Shown here: one piece after another, positions 14,483-52,995 of the stretch
How positions within the stretch are numbered: the stretch's first letter is position 1
Layout of the letters: every line of letters begins with the position of its first letter
Assembly: GCF_900116135.1 (NCBI RefSeq)
Contig: NZ_FOZX01000007.1
Span: forward strand, 186,001-250,000
DNA length: 64,000 nt
Source of the DNA: Saccharopolyspora flava
GTDB lineage: Bacteria; Actinomycetota; Actinomycetes; Mycobacteriales; Pseudonocardiaceae
Direction: 5' to 3'
Notes under the pieces: generated by a model
Databases searched by the model: none
Seen by the model: the letters and a program-made list of their open reading frames with translations, nothing else
Told to the model about the DNA's origin: nothing
Position numbers and translations under genes: made by a program

Positions 14483-16709
14483 CACCCTCGTCGACGCCAT
14501 CGGTGACACGCCGGTGGTCCGGCTGCGCGCGGACGCGCCGGAGGGCGTGGAGGTCTACGCCAAGCTGGAGATGCAGAACCCGTACGCCATGAAGGACCGG
14601 GTCGCCCGCCGCATGATCCTCGAAGCCCGCCGCACGGGAGAGCTCGCCGACGGCGCCCCCGTCGTCGAGAGCTCGTCGGGGACGATGGCGCTGGGGCTCG
14701 CGCTGGTCGGCGCCCAGCTCGGCCATCCCGTGCACATCGTCACCGACCCGCGCATCGACCCGCTCACCCGCGCCAAGCTGGCCGCGCTGGGCTGCAGCGT
14801 GCACGTCGTCGAGGCGATGACCTCCGAGGGGTGGCAGGGCGCCCGGCTGGAACGCCTCGCCGACCTGTTGCAGGAGCTGCCGGGCGCGTACTGGCCGCGC
14901 CAGTACGGCAACCCGGAGAACCCCGCCGCCTACCGGGGACTGGCCGACGAGCTGGTCGCCGACCTGGGCACGCTGGACGTGCTGGTCGGCTCGGTCGGCA
15001 GCGGCGGCTCGCTGTGCGGCACGTCGGCGGCGCTGCTGGAGCGCTTCCCGCACCTCAAGGTCGTCGGGGTGGACTGCGTCGGCAGCGTCCTGTTCGGACA
15101 GCCCGATCTGGCGACCCGCAAGCAGAGCGGGCTCGGCAACAGCCTGTTCCCGGACAACATCGACTACCGGCTCTTCGACGAGGTGCACTGGCTCTCCGAC
15201 GACGAGGCCTTCGACGCCACCCAGCGCCTCGCTCGCGAGCAGCAGATCTTCGCGGGCAACACCTCCGGTTCGGTCTACCGCGTGCTGACCCACTTGGCGG
15301 CCCACGCCGAGCCCGGCACCCGGCTGGTCGGGATCATGCCGGATCGCGGGGACCGCTACGCCGAGACCGTCTACCGGCACGAGCCCACCGGCCCGATCGC
15401 GGCCGCGCCCGCGCGCGTGCCGTTCGGCACCACCGTGACCGGCTGGTCGTACTCCTCGATCCCGCGCGAAGAACGGCGAGCGCTGGTGTTCGTCGAGTCC
15501 AACACCACCGGCACCGGCATGATCGCCCTGCGCACCGCCACCCGGCTCGGCTTCGCGCCCGTGCTGGTCACCGCCGACCCCAGCCGCTACAGCGGCGTGG
15601 AGGACACCGGCTGCGAGGTGCTGACCTGCGACACCGAGGACGACGCGGCCGTGCTGGCCGCCCTCGGCTCGCGCCCGGTCGGCGGCGTCACCACCACCAG
15701 CGACTTCTACCTGGAGCACGCGGCGCGCCTCGCCGAGGCGCTGGGCGTGCCCGGCAAGTCCTCCGAGGCAGCCGCCGCCTGCCGGAACAAGGAGCTCACC
15801 CGCACCGCCCTGCGGGACGCGGGCGTGCCGCAGCCCGCGTTCGCCGTCGCCGAGGACGCCGAGGGCGTCGCCGCGGCGGTCGCGGAGGTCGGCCTGCCCT
15901 GCGTCGTCAAACCGCTCGACGGGTCCGGCTCGCAGAACGTGCTGTGGTGCGCCGACGAGGCGACCGCCCTCGCGCACGCGGCGCGCGTGCTGGCCATCAC
16001 CGAGAACGTGCGCGGGCAGCGCAGTCCCGGCCGCGTCCTCGTCGAGGAGTGCGCCGACGGACCGGAGTTCAGCGTGGAGATGTTCTGCACCGGCGGTGAC
16101 GCCGTGTGCGTGGGCGTCACCCAGCGGACCGCGACCCCGCTGCCGCACTTCGTCGAGACCGGCCACCTGTTCCCGGCGACCCTCGCGACCGCGCAGCGCG
16201 ACGAGCTGGCCGAGGCCGCCCGCAAGGCGCTCAAGGCCGTCGGCTTCGACCACGGGCCGGCGCACGTCGAGACGCGGCTGACGGCGGACGGGCCCGCGGT
16301 CATCGAGATCAACGGACGCCTCGCGGGCGGCATGATCCCCGAGCTCATCCGCACCGCGACCGGGATCGACCTGCTGGAGCAGCAGATCCGGGCGAGCGCG
16401 GGACTTCCGGTGAACCTCGAACCGCAGCGTCACCGGCACGCGGGCCTGCGCTTCCTCACCGCCGGGCAGCCGGGCCGGTTGACCGCGATCACCGGAACCG
16501 CCGACGCCGCGCGGGTTCCCGGCGTCACCGCCGTGCACGTCACCGCCGCGCCCGGCCGCGCCGTGCGGCCGCCGACGGACTCCTACGACCGGCTCGGCCA
16601 CGTCATCGCGGTCGGGGACGCGCCGGAGGAGGTGGCGACGTCGCTGGCGGAGGCCGAGGCGCTGCTGCGCGTGGAGACGACCGACGACCCCCAGATGAGG
16701 AACGGCTGA
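14472..16709 (+). CDS. Cysteine-synthase-like PLP enzyme fused to ATP-grasp ligase
   Basis: A 745-residue two-domain protein. Residues 1–325 form a fold-type II PLP beta-replacement enzyme: Lys41 in NPYAMKDR is the Schiff-base lysine, SSSGTMALGLAL follows, and GSVGSGGSLCGTS is the PLP-phosphate loop. Residues 345–745 form an ATP-grasp ligase: RNKELTRTAL, CVVKPLDGSGSQNV, EECADGPEFSVE, and the metal site VIEINGRLAGGM. The PLP half could replace the phosphate of O-phosphothreonine with an amino donor such as aspartate, giving an adduct that the lyase would split to 2,3-diaminobutyrate. The ATP-grasp half would form an amide or related bond, perhaps supplying or consuming that intermediate. The fusion suggests channelling. 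Its exact role is not known to me. Confidence 0.88.
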   Translation: MRYDTLVDAIGDTPVVRLRADAPEGVEVYAKLEMQNPYAMKDRVARRMILEARRTGELADGAPVVESSSGTMALGLALVGAQLGHPVHIVTDPRIDPLTRAKLAALGCSVHVVEAMTSEGWQGARLERLADLLQELPGAYWPRQYGNPENPAAYRGLADELVADLGTLDVLVGSVGSGGSLCGTSAALLERFPHLKVVGVDCVGSVLFGQPDLATRKQSGLGNSLFPDNIDYRLFDEVHWLSDDEAFDATQRLAREQQIFAGNTSGSVYRVLTHLAAHAEPGTRLVGIMPDRGDRYAETVYRHEPTGPIAAAPARVPFGTTVTGWSYSSIPREERRALVFVESNTTGTGMIALRTATRLGFAPVLVTADPSRYSGVEDTGCEVLTCDTEDDAAVLAALGSRPVGGVTTTSDFYLEHAARLAEALGVPGKSSEAAAACRNKELTRTALRDAGVPQPAFAVAEDAEGVAAAVAEVGLPCVVKPLDGSGSQNVLWCADEATALAHAARVLAITENVRGQRSPGRVLVEECADGPEFSVEMFCTGGDAVCVGVTQRTATPLPHFVETGHLFPATLATAQRDELAEAARKALKAVGFDHGPAHVETRLTADGPAVIEINGRLAGGMIPELIRTATGIDLLEQQIRASAGLPVNLEPQRHRHAGLRFLTAGQPGRLTAITGTADAARVPGVTAVHVTAAPGRAVRPPTDSYDRLGHVIAVGDAPEEVATSLAEAEALLRVETTDDPQMRNG

Positions 16710-17917
16710 TGAACGACTACACCTACACCGCGAGCACCCCGTCGCCGCCTCGCGCGGCCGGATGCCCGTTCGACCCGGCGGCGGAACTGCTGGAGGCCCG
16801 CGAGCAGGGCGGGCCGATCATCCCCTACGAGTTCCCCGGCGGAAAGCCCGGCTGGCTGATCACCGGCTACGACCTGGTCCGGTCCGTGCTGGCCGACGTG
16901 CGGTTCAGCGCCCGCAAGGACCTCCTGCGGCACCCGACCATCGACTACGGCGACGTGGAGATCCCGCCGGCCTCGCCGGGCGAGTTCCTGTTCATGGACG
17001 GCGCCCAGCACCGCCGCTACCGCAAGGCGCTCATGGGCAAGTTCACGGTGCGCCGGATGCGGCTGCTCACCGAGCGGGTCGAGCAGATCACCGCCGACCA
17101 CCTGGACGCGATGGAGAAGGCCGGTCCCGGGGCGGATCTGGTGCCCGCGTTCGCGAAACCCATTCCCGCCACGGTCATCTCGGAGATCCTCGGCGTGCCG
17201 GAGGGGGAGCGGGCCACCTTCCAGGACCAGGTCGACTCGTTCCTCAACGGCGAGGGCGACGAGGAGAGCCTGATCCTGGGCTACGCCGCGACGATGGAGC
17301 ACATCGCCGAACTGGTGGCCGCCAAGCGCGCCCACCCCACCGACGACGTGCTCGGCGACCTCACGTCCACCGACCTGGACGACGAGGAGCTCAAGGGGAT
17401 GGCCCTGCTGCTGCTGGCGGCCGGGCTCGACACCACCACGAACATGCTGGGCCTGGGGTCCTTCGCGCTGCTGCGGCACCCGGAGCAGCTGGCCGAGCTG
17501 CGCGACGACCCGTCGATCACCGACCGGGCCATCGAGGAGCTGCTGCGCTACCTGACCGTCGCGATGACGTTCATGCGCACGGCGCTGGAGGACGTCGAGC
17601 TGGGCGGGCGGACGATCAAGGCCGGGTCGACGGTGATCCTGTCCTACAGCACCGCCAACCGCGATCCGGAGCGCTTCGCCGATCCGCACGTGCTCGACTT
17701 CCACCGCGAGGCCTCGGGGCACGTGGCCTTCGGCTACGGCATCCACCAGTGCCTGGGCTCGCAGCTGGCCCGGGTGGAGATGCGGGTCGCGTTCCGCGCG
17801 CTGCTCGACCGCTTCCCCGCGCTGCGGCTGGCCGTCCCGCCCGAGCAGGTCACGCTGCGGCCGGAGACCGCCGACATCTACGGCGTGAAGAGCCTGCCGG
17901 TGACCTGGGACGCGTGA
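16709..17917 (+). CDS. Cytochrome P450
   Basis: A 402-residue bacterial class I P450. The I-helix oxygen-activation motif is LLAAGLDTTTN, the K-helix ExxR is in EELLRYL, and the heme ligand is Cys348 in FGYGIHQCLG. It is soluble, with no membrane anchor, and needs ferredoxin partners not seen here. It probably hydroxylates the polyketide chain or an amino-acid precursor. The start overlaps the upstream stop as TGATG, and it is the last gene of the operon; the big PKS follows after a short gap that carries the cluster motif. Confidence 0.95.
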   Translation: MNDYTYTASTPSPPRAAGCPFDPAAELLEAREQGGPIIPYEFPGGKPGWLITGYDLVRSVLADVRFSARKDLLRHPTIDYGDVEIPPASPGEFLFMDGAQHRRYRKALMGKFTVRRMRLLTERVEQITADHLDAMEKAGPGADLVPAFAKPIPATVISEILGVPEGERATFQDQVDSFLNGEGDEESLILGYAATMEHIAELVAAKRAHPTDDVLGDLTSTDLDDEELKGMALLLLAAGLDTTTNMLGLGSFALLRHPEQLAELRDDPSITDRAIEELLRYLTVAMTFMRTALEDVELGGRTIKAGSTVILSYSTANRDPERFADPHVLDFHREASGHVAFGYGIHQCLGSQLARVEMRVAFRALLDRFPALRLAVPPEQVTLRPETADIYGVKSLPVTWDA

Positions 17918-17941
17918 GCGTAACGGCGGCAGAGACGGATG
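17918..17941 (+). promoter_or_regulatory. Cluster motif copy 4 (PKS operon)
   Basis: GCGTAACGGCGG, six bases, CGGATG, right after the P450 stop. It lies 88 bp before the ATG at 18006. The constant spacing at the other copies (85–95 bp) is the main reason to prefer that start. Confidence 0.6.
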
Positions 17942-18005
17942 TTCCGGACGTCCGCGCGGCCGACGATGAGGGGTGGTGATCACTGGACGCGAGAAATGGG
18001 TCGCG

Positions 18006-36485
<18,480 letters not shown>

Positions 36486-36524
36486 GGTCCTTCCTCCCCG
36501 GCCGTACGAACACGTGAGGCGCAG

Positions 36525-47225
<10,701 letters not shown>

Positions 47226-47230
47226 AGGCC

Positions 47231-47254
47231 CCGTAACGGCGGCGAGCACTGGTG
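47231..47254 (+). promoter_or_regulatory. Cluster motif copy 5 (dpg/NRPS operon)
   Basis: CCGTAACGGCGG, six bases, CTGGTG, 89 bp before the dpgA GTG at 47320. A small inverted repeat (GGAAA-GAA-TTTCC, 47272–47284) lies between the motif and the gene. Confidence 0.6.
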
Positions 47255-47319
47255 TCACGCGGGGCCCGCTCGGAAAGAATTTCCCGGTCGCCGAGATGAG
47301 GCGGAGGACGGAGGACGAA

Positions 47320-48396
47320 GTGCGAGCAGCCACGACACCGGAACCGCACGCCCCGAACCTCGTCGGAGTCGGCACCGCCGTGCCACCGGACTCCTACACC
47401 CAGCACGAACTCCTCAGCACCTTCGGCATCACCGACCGCAAGATCCGCTCCGCGTTCCTCAGCGGCTCGATCGAACGGCGCAACCTCACCCTGCCGCCGA
47501 TCGGACCCGACGGGACACCGGGCTTCGAGACCCAGGGCGACCTGCTGCGCAAGCACACCGAGACCGGGCTGCGGATGGGGCGCGAGGCCGTCGAGCGCTG
47601 CCTGGCCGACATCGGCGCCGACGTCGGCGACATCGGCTACCTGTGCTGCGTCACCTCCACCGGGTTCGTCACCCCGGGTTTCTCGGCGCTGCTCATCAAG
47701 GATTTGGGCATCGACCCGTCGTGCCAGCGGCTCGACGTGGTCGGCATGGGCTGCAACGCCGGGCTCAACGGGCTCAACGCCGTCTCCGGCTGGGCCTCCG
47801 GGCACCCCGGCGAGCTGGCGCTCATGGTGTGCGTCGAAGCGTGCTCGGCCGCCTACGTCTTCGACGGCACGATGCGCTCGGCGATCGTCAACAGCCTGTT
47901 CGGCGACGGGGCCGCCGCCGTGGCCGTGCGCGCCGGATCCGATGCCGCCGAACGCGGACCGGCCCTGCTGCGCTTCACCAGCCACATCATCCCCGAAGCG
48001 GTCGGCGCGATGCGTTACGACTGGGACGACGACCACGGCAAGTTCAGCTTCTACCTCGACCCCGAGGTCCCCTACGTCGTCGGCGCCAACGCCGAGACCG
48101 CCGTGGCGCGGCTGCTCGAGGGCACGGGGGTGCGCGCGGGCGAGATCGCGCACTGGGTGGTGCATTCCGGCGGCAAGAAGGTCATCGACGCGGTGCGGGT
48201 GAACCTCGGTCTGTCCCGGCACGACGTGCGGCACACCACCGGCGTGCTGCGGGACCACGGGAACCTCTCCAGCGGCTCGTTCCTGTTCTCCTACGAGCGG
48301 CTGCGAGCCGAGAAGGTCGCCGCGCCAGGCGATCTCGGTGTGCTGATGACGATGGGGCCGGGCTCGACCCTCGAGACGGCCCTGGTGCGGTGGTGA
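47320..48396 (+). CDS. dpgA: DpgA, 3,5-dihydroxyphenylacetyl-CoA synthase (type III PKS)
   Basis: A 358-residue chalcone-synthase-fold homodimeric PKS. DpgA joins four malonyl-CoA units to the 3,5-dihydroxyphenylacetyl-CoA precursor of dihydroxyphenylglycine. The catalytic triad is visible: Cys145 in GMGCNAGLNGL, His in WVVHSGGKK, and Asn in RDHGNLSSGSFL. The GTG at 47320 has GGAGG 5 bp upstream and lies 89 bp from the cluster motif; an ATG eight codons earlier is also in frame. It heads an operon dpgA-dpgB-dpgC-aminotransferase-amidinotransferase-NRPS. Gene order and motifs make DpgA much more likely than another type III PKS. Confidence 0.95.
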   Translation: MRAATTPEPHAPNLVGVGTAVPPDSYTQHELLSTFGITDRKIRSAFLSGSIERRNLTLPPIGPDGTPGFETQGDLLRKHTETGLRMGREAVERCLADIGADVGDIGYLCCVTSTGFVTPGFSALLIKDLGIDPSCQRLDVVGMGCNAGLNGLNAVSGWASGHPGELALMVCVEACSAAYVFDGTMRSAIVNSLFGDGAAAVAVRAGSDAAERGPALLRFTSHIIPEAVGAMRYDWDDDHGKFSFYLDPEVPYVVGANAETAVARLLEGTGVRAGEIAHWVVHSGGKKVIDAVRVNLGLSRHDVRHTTGVLRDHGNLSSGSFLFSYERLRAEKVAAPGDLGVLMTMGPGSTLETALVRW

Positions 48397-48416
48397 CGGA
48401 AGGGGTGGCTGCGGAC

Positions 48417-49136
48417 ATGGACGCGGACGCGGGGATCGAGCTGACCGACGCGCTGGGCATCACGGTCCGGCTGGACGCCGGGATGCCGCTTCCCGAGCTG
48501 ACCGCGGCGGTCAACGAGGTGTGCGAGCGGGTGGAGGACTCGCGGGAGCGGATGGTCGCCGTCCTGCGGTTCCCGCCCACCCCCGCCCACCCGCGCGAGT
48601 GGCCGGGCGACGTCTCCATCCAGGAGGTCAACCGCTGGGAACGCGCCGTGCGGCGGCTGGAACGGCTCGACGCCGTCAACATCGCCGTCGCCGAGGGCAC
48701 CTGCGGCGGGCCGGTGCTGGACCTGATGCTCACCGCGGACTTCCGCATCGGCACCCCCGACCTGACGCTGATGCTGCCGGTCAACGACGGCCACTACTGG
48801 CCGGGCATGTCGCTGTACCGCCTGGTGCACCACATCGGCCTGGCGCGGGCGCGCCGGATCGTCATGTGGGGCACCGACATCCCGGCGTCCGAAGCCCTGG
48901 AGCTCGGCATCGTCGACCAGCTCAGCGAGGACCTCGCGGAGGCGGTGCAGGCCGCCGTCGTGCTGCGCGGGCGGCTGTCCGACCACGAGACCCGCATCCG
49001 GCGGCGCCTGCTGGAGGAAGCCGCCTCCGCCGAGTACGACGACGCGCTCGGCGCGCACCTCGCCGCCTGCGACCGCGAACTGCGACGGCTGCGGACGGTC
49101 GCCGCCGCCGACGACGCGGAGAGCGAGGACGGATGA
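48417..49136 (+). CDS. dpgB: DpgB-like enoyl-CoA hydratase family protein
   Basis: About 239 residues of the crotonase fold. The core segment VAEGTCGGPVLDLMLTADFR carries an oxyanion-hole region, and WGTDIPASEALELGIVDQL is the usual C-terminal crotonase segment. DpgB helps DpgA complete cyclization and dehydration to dihydroxyphenylacetyl-CoA. The typical operon also has DpgD, a second crotonase; only one is seen here between dpgA and dpgC, so it could combine both roles. Start choice is uncertain: ATG 48417 has GGAAGGGG 11 bp upstream, while GTG 48393 would overlap the dpgA stop and GTG 48405 is also in frame. Confidence 0.88.
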   Translation: MDADAGIELTDALGITVRLDAGMPLPELTAAVNEVCERVEDSRERMVAVLRFPPTPAHPREWPGDVSIQEVNRWERAVRRLERLDAVNIAVAEGTCGGPVLDLMLTADFRIGTPDLTLMLPVNDGHYWPGMSLYRLVHHIGLARARRIVMWGTDIPASEALELGIVDQLSEDLAEAVQAAVVLRGRLSDHETRIRRRLLEEAASAEYDDALGAHLAACDRELRRLRTVAAADDAESEDG

Positions 49137-50455
49137 CCGGCTCGCTCGACCAGGACGCCGCCGGGCTCGCCGCGCTCACCGAGGAGGGGGAGCGGCGGCT
49201 CGCCGCGCTGCCCGCCCGGCCCGACCGCACCCCGGATCAGCAGCAGCGGGCCGATCGCATCCACGCCGACGCCCGCCGGGCCCGCCGGGACTTCCTCGCC
49301 CGCCACGTCGAGACGGTCTACGACCTGCTCACCGACGGCAGGACCCGCGAGGTCCGGCTGCCGGAGCTCGTCGAAGCCGCAGCCGAGCGCTTCCCCGGAC
49401 TGGTGCCGACCCGCGAGCAGATGGCCGCCGAACGCGCCGTCGTCCAGGCGCACAAGGAAGGCCGCGAGATCGACCAGGGCCTGTTCTGCGGCGCCGTGCT
49501 GCGCTCGCCCACCGCCGGCCGCCACCTCGTCGAGACGATGCTGCGGCCCACACCGCGCGCCCTCGACCTCCTCGACACCTTCCGCGCCGACGGCCGGGTC
49601 GAGCTCGACACCGTGACCGTGACCCGCCAGGGCACCACCGCTCACGTCGAGTTCCGCAACACCGCGCGGCTCAACGCCGAGGACGAGACCCTGATCGCCG
49701 ACCTCGACACGGCCGTCGACCTGGTGCTGCTCGACGACGCCGTCGCCGTCGGCGTGCTGCGCGGCGGGCCCGTCGAGCACCCGAAGTACCGGGGGCGGCG
49801 GGTGTTCAGCGCCGGCATCAACCTCACCGACCTGCGCGACGGGAAGATCCCGTTCGTCGACTTCCTGCTCGGCCGCGAGCTCGGCTACCTGAACAAGATG
49901 CTGCGCGGCCTGCTCACCGACCCCGCGCCCGGCGCGGGCACCCAGCGGTTCACCGGCAAACCCTGGATCGGGGCCGTCGACACCTTCGCCATCGGCGGCG
50001 GGATGCAGATCCTGCTCGTCCTCGACCACGTGATCGCGGCCGAGGACTCCTACGTCAGCCTGCCCGCCGCCGAGGAGGGCATCGTGCCCGGACTCGGCAA
50101 CCTCCGGCTCACCCGGCACACCGGCGCCCGCCTCGCCCGCCAGGTGCTGCTCGGCGGTCGGCGGATCGCGGCGGCCGACCCCGAGGCGCGGCTCGTCTGC
50201 GACGAGGTCGTCCCGCCCGAGGAGATGGACGAGACCGTCGACCGCGCCGCGAAAGCACTTGCCGCACCGGCGGTCTCGGTCAACCGGCACATGCTCGCCC
50301 TCGCGGAGGAACCCCTCGACCTGTTCCGCGACTACCTCGCGGAATTCGCCGTCGCCCAGTCCGAGCGCGCCTACGCACCGGACGTGCTGGAGAAGGTCGA
50401 ACGCAGGTGGCGGGAACGGGAGCGGCGCCGCGCCGCGGAACGGAGCGCATCATGA
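49133..50455 (+). CDS. dpgC: DpgC, cofactor-free dioxygenase (dihydroxyphenylglyoxylate synthase)
   Basis: A 440-residue protein with an N-terminal helical domain (about 1–200) and a C-terminal crotonase domain, the layout and length of DpgC. The oxyanion-hole elements are RVFSAGINLTDL and DTFAIGGGMQILLVLDH. DpgC oxidizes 3,5-dihydroxyphenylacetyl-CoA with O2, without metal or organic cofactor, to 3,5-dihydroxyphenylglyoxylate. It overlaps dpgB by 4 bp (ATGA) and the aminotransferase by 4 bp, so the three are translationally coupled. Confidence 0.94.
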   Translation: MTGSLDQDAAGLAALTEEGERRLAALPARPDRTPDQQQRADRIHADARRARRDFLARHVETVYDLLTDGRTREVRLPELVEAAAERFPGLVPTREQMAAERAVVQAHKEGREIDQGLFCGAVLRSPTAGRHLVETMLRPTPRALDLLDTFRADGRVELDTVTVTRQGTTAHVEFRNTARLNAEDETLIADLDTAVDLVLLDDAVAVGVLRGGPVEHPKYRGRRVFSAGINLTDLRDGKIPFVDFLLGRELGYLNKMLRGLLTDPAPGAGTQRFTGKPWIGAVDTFAIGGGMQILLVLDHVIAAEDSYVSLPAAEEGIVPGLGNLRLTRHTGARLARQVLLGGRRIAAADPEARLVCDEVVPPEEMDETVDRAAKALAAPAVSVNRHMLALAEEPLDLFRDYLAEFAVAQSERAYAPDVLEKVERRWRERERRRAAERSAS

Positions 50456-51759
50456 CCGGCACACCCGACCTGCTGGCCGAGGACCTGCACGGCGCCGCCC
50501 GGGACCCCGCCCTGGGCGCCATCGGCTTCCTCAACGAGGTGATGAGCCGGTACCCCGAGGCCATCTCCTTCGCACCCGGCGCCCCGCACCCGGAGTTCAT
50601 GCGCGACATCGACACCCGCGCCCTGACCGACCGGTTCGTCGACCACCTCGTTGCCGAACGCGGCTTCACGCCGGACGCCGCGCAGCGCGCCCTCTACGAG
50701 TACGGGCCCGCGCAAGGCCTGATCAACGACCTCGTCGCCGAGGCGCTCGGCACCGACCAGGGCATCCGCGCCGACCCGCGCGAGATCGTCATCACCGTCG
50801 GCGCCCAGGAGGCGCTGCTGCTGGCGCTGCGGTCGCTGTACCCGCGCTCCGGCGGCGACGACCTGTTCGCCATCGCCGACCCCTGCTACGCCGGCATCAC
50901 CGGTGCCGCGCGGCTGCTCGACATCCCCGTCGTGCCGCTCCGCGAAGGGGAATCCGGGCTCGACCTCGACCACCTCGCCGCCCGCTGCCGCGAGGCCCGC
51001 GAGCAGGGCCGCCGGATCCGGGCCTGCTACGTCGCCCCCGATTTCTCCAACCCCGGCGGCGCCCGGATGCCGCTCGCCGCCCGGCACGCGCTGCTCGACC
51101 TGGCCGAGCGCGAGGACCTGCTGCTCGTCGAGGACAACGCCTACGGGTTCACCGCCCCGGAGGACGACGGCCTGCCCTGCCTCAAGGCCCTGGACCGGCA
51201 TCGCCGCGTGGTGCACGTCGGCACGTTCGCCAAGGTCGGGTTCCCCGGCGCCCGCGTCGGGTACGCCGTCGCCGACCAGCGCGTCCAGAACGGCGCCGAG
51301 CAGCGGACTCTGGCCGAGGAACTGGCCGTGCTCAAGACCATGACGACCGTGAACACCCCGCCGCTGGCCCAAGCGGTGATCGGCGGTCTGCTGCTGGAGC
51401 ACGGGCGTTCGCTGACCGCGCTCGGGCGCCCCAAGGCGCAGCGCTACCGGCGCAACCTGGACCACCTGCTGGAGGCGCTGGACAAGCACCTCGGCGACGA
51501 CCTGCCGCCCGGCATCACCGTGCAGCGGCCCGCCGGTGGCTTCTTCGTCCGCATCGACCTCCCGGTCCCGGCCGACCTGGCGCTGCTGGAGGTCTCGGCC
51601 GCCGAGCACGGCGTGCTGTGGACGCCGATGAGCCAGTTCTCCCTCACCGACCGCTGCGACCGCCAGCTCCGGCTCTCGTGCAGCTACCTCGACCCCGACC
51701 AGATCGAGCAGGGCGTCAAGCGGCTCGCCGCCTTCCTCCGCGAGGAGGCCGTCGCATGA
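50452..51759 (+). CDS. hpgT: PLP aminotransferase, HpgT/DpgT type
   Basis: A 435-residue fold-type I aminotransferase. Lys261 in VGTFAKVGFPGARVGY binds PLP. APDFSNPGG and LLLVEDNAYGF carry the asparagine and aspartate that hold the pyridine ring. In glycopeptide clusters HpgT transaminates both hydroxy- and dihydroxyphenylglyoxylate. With dpgA–C directly upstream, the product here should be L-3,5-dihydroxyphenylglycine. No genes for 4-hydroxyphenylglycine (HmaS, Hmo) are in the window. It overlaps dpgC as ATGA. Confidence 0.93.
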   Translation: MTGTPDLLAEDLHGAARDPALGAIGFLNEVMSRYPEAISFAPGAPHPEFMRDIDTRALTDRFVDHLVAERGFTPDAAQRALYEYGPAQGLINDLVAEALGTDQGIRADPREIVITVGAQEALLLALRSLYPRSGGDDLFAIADPCYAGITGAARLLDIPVVPLREGESGLDLDHLAARCREAREQGRRIRACYVAPDFSNPGGARMPLAARHALLDLAEREDLLLVEDNAYGFTAPEDDGLPCLKALDRHRRVVHVGTFAKVGFPGARVGYAVADQRVQNGAEQRTLAEELAVLKTMTTVNTPPLAQAVIGGLLLEHGRSLTALGRPKAQRYRRNLDHLLEALDKHLGDDLPPGITVQRPAGGFFVRIDLPVPADLALLEVSAAEHGVLWTPMSQFSLTDRCDRQLRLSCSYLDPDQIEQGVKRLAAFLREEAVA

Positions 51760-51802
51760 CCCGGCTCGCAGCCTCCCGGACCGTCGCGAAAGGACACCGC
51801 CG

Positions 51803-52951
51803 ATGCGCCTGAACTGCTACGACGACTTCACCCCGCTCAAAGAGGTCGTCGTCGGCTCCGCCGAGGGCTACCTCGACCGCGTGCGGGACATGTCCTTCGA
51901 CATGTTCATCAGCGACAACGTCTCCGGCGCCCGCGGCTACTACCCGTCGCTGTCGACCTGGCGCGACAGCGAGGAACGCCGCGAGCGCAACTCCCCGCAC
52001 CGGCTGGAGATGAAGCAGCGGTTCCTCGCCGAACTCGTCGAGGACGTCGAGGGCGTCGCCGAGCAGCTCGCGGCGCTCGGCGTCACCGTGCACCGCCCGA
52101 TGCCGCTCGACGCCGGCCTCACCCGGGTCGCCACCCCGGCCTTCGAAGCCACGGTCACGCCGCCGCTCAACATCCGCGACAACACGCTGATCCTCGGCGA
52201 CGAGATCGTCGAGTGCCCGCCGATGCTGCGCGACCGCTACTTCGAGACGCAGTTCCTCAAACCGGTCTTCCAGGACTACTTCCGGCAGGGCGCCCGCTGG
52301 ACGACCATGCCGCGCCCGATGATGACCGACCACTCCTTCGACCCGGAGAACGTGGCCCACGCCGCCCCGAACATCGAGGTCCCGCTCGACCCGCAGGACT
52401 CGCCCTACGACGTCGGCGCGGAGCTGATGATCGACGGCGCGAACTGCCTGCGCCTCGGCCGCGACCTCATTGTCAACGTCTCCAACCGCAACCACGCGCT
52501 GGCCTACGACTGGCTGGAGCGGCACCTGCGCGGGCGCTTCCGGGTGCACCGGATGGACCGGCTCACCCAGAGCCACATCGACAGCGTCGTCGTCCCGCTG
52601 CGCCCCGGCACCCTGCTGCTGCGCGACCCCGCCGTCGCCGACTACCTGCCGGAAGCGCTGCGCAGCTGGGACGTCGTGGTGCCGCCGCCGCCCGGCATCG
52701 ACGACTACCCGCAGTACGAGAACGGCGACCCGATCCCGGCCAGCCCCTACATCGACCTCAACGTCCTGTCCGTCGACGAGAACACCGTTCTGGTCAACGA
52801 CGCGTGCAAGACGCTCATCACCACCTTGGAAGAGCACGGCTTCGACGCGGTGCCGATCCGGCACCGGCACCGGCGGCTCTTCGGCGGCGGTTTCCACTGC
52901 TTCACCTTGGACACCGTGCGCACCGGCGGTGCCGAGGACTACCTCGGCTGA
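51803..52951 (+). CDS. Amidinotransferase 2 (glycine amidinotransferase family)
   Basis: A 382-residue close paralogue of the amidinotransferase at 8515. Both share PPLN(L/I)[19 protein letters not shown], the aspartate and histidine motifs (here [18 protein letters not shown]) and the catalytic cysteine, here Cys366 in [10 protein letters not shown]. The ATG follows GAAAGGA. It sits between the Dpg aminotransferase and the NRPS in one operon, so guanidinylation of Dpg (as proposed for pheganomycin-type peptides) or of a residue on the NRPS is a reasonable guess. Keeping two intact copies suggests two different acceptor amines. Confidence 0.93.
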   Translation: MRLNCYDDFTPLKEVVVGSAEGYLDRVRDMSFDMFISDNVSGARGYYPSLSTWRDSEERRERNSPHRLEMKQRFLAELVEDVEGVAEQLAALGVTVHRPMPLDAGLTRVATPAFEATVTPPLNIRDNTLILGDEIVECPPMLRDRYFETQFLKPVFQDYFRQGARWTTMPRPMMTDHSFDPENVAHAAPNIEVPLDPQDSPYDVGAELMIDGANCLRLGRDLIVNVSNRNHALAYDWLERHLRGRFRVHRMDRLTQSHIDSVVVPLRPGTLLLRDPAVADYLPEALRSWDVVVPPPPGIDDYPQYENGDPIPASPYIDLNVLSVDENTVLVNDACKTLITTLEEHGFDAVPIRHRHRRLFGGGFHCFTLDTVRTGGAEDYLG

Positions 52952-52995
52952 TCCAGCGCGAATCGGGCCGACCCGACCAAACCAGAGGAGTGTCC

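Noticed and set aside
17973..18005. GTG at 17973 or 17976 as the start of the first PKS.
   Set aside because: GAGGGG lies only about 0–3 bp from these GTGs, and the motif-to-start distance would be 55–58 bp instead of the 85–95 bp seen at the other four sites. They are kept as alternatives.
47320..51759. A 4-hydroxyphenylglycine pathway in addition to Dpg.
   Set aside because: No hydroxymandelate synthase or oxidase genes are visible; the aminotransferase alone does not show it.
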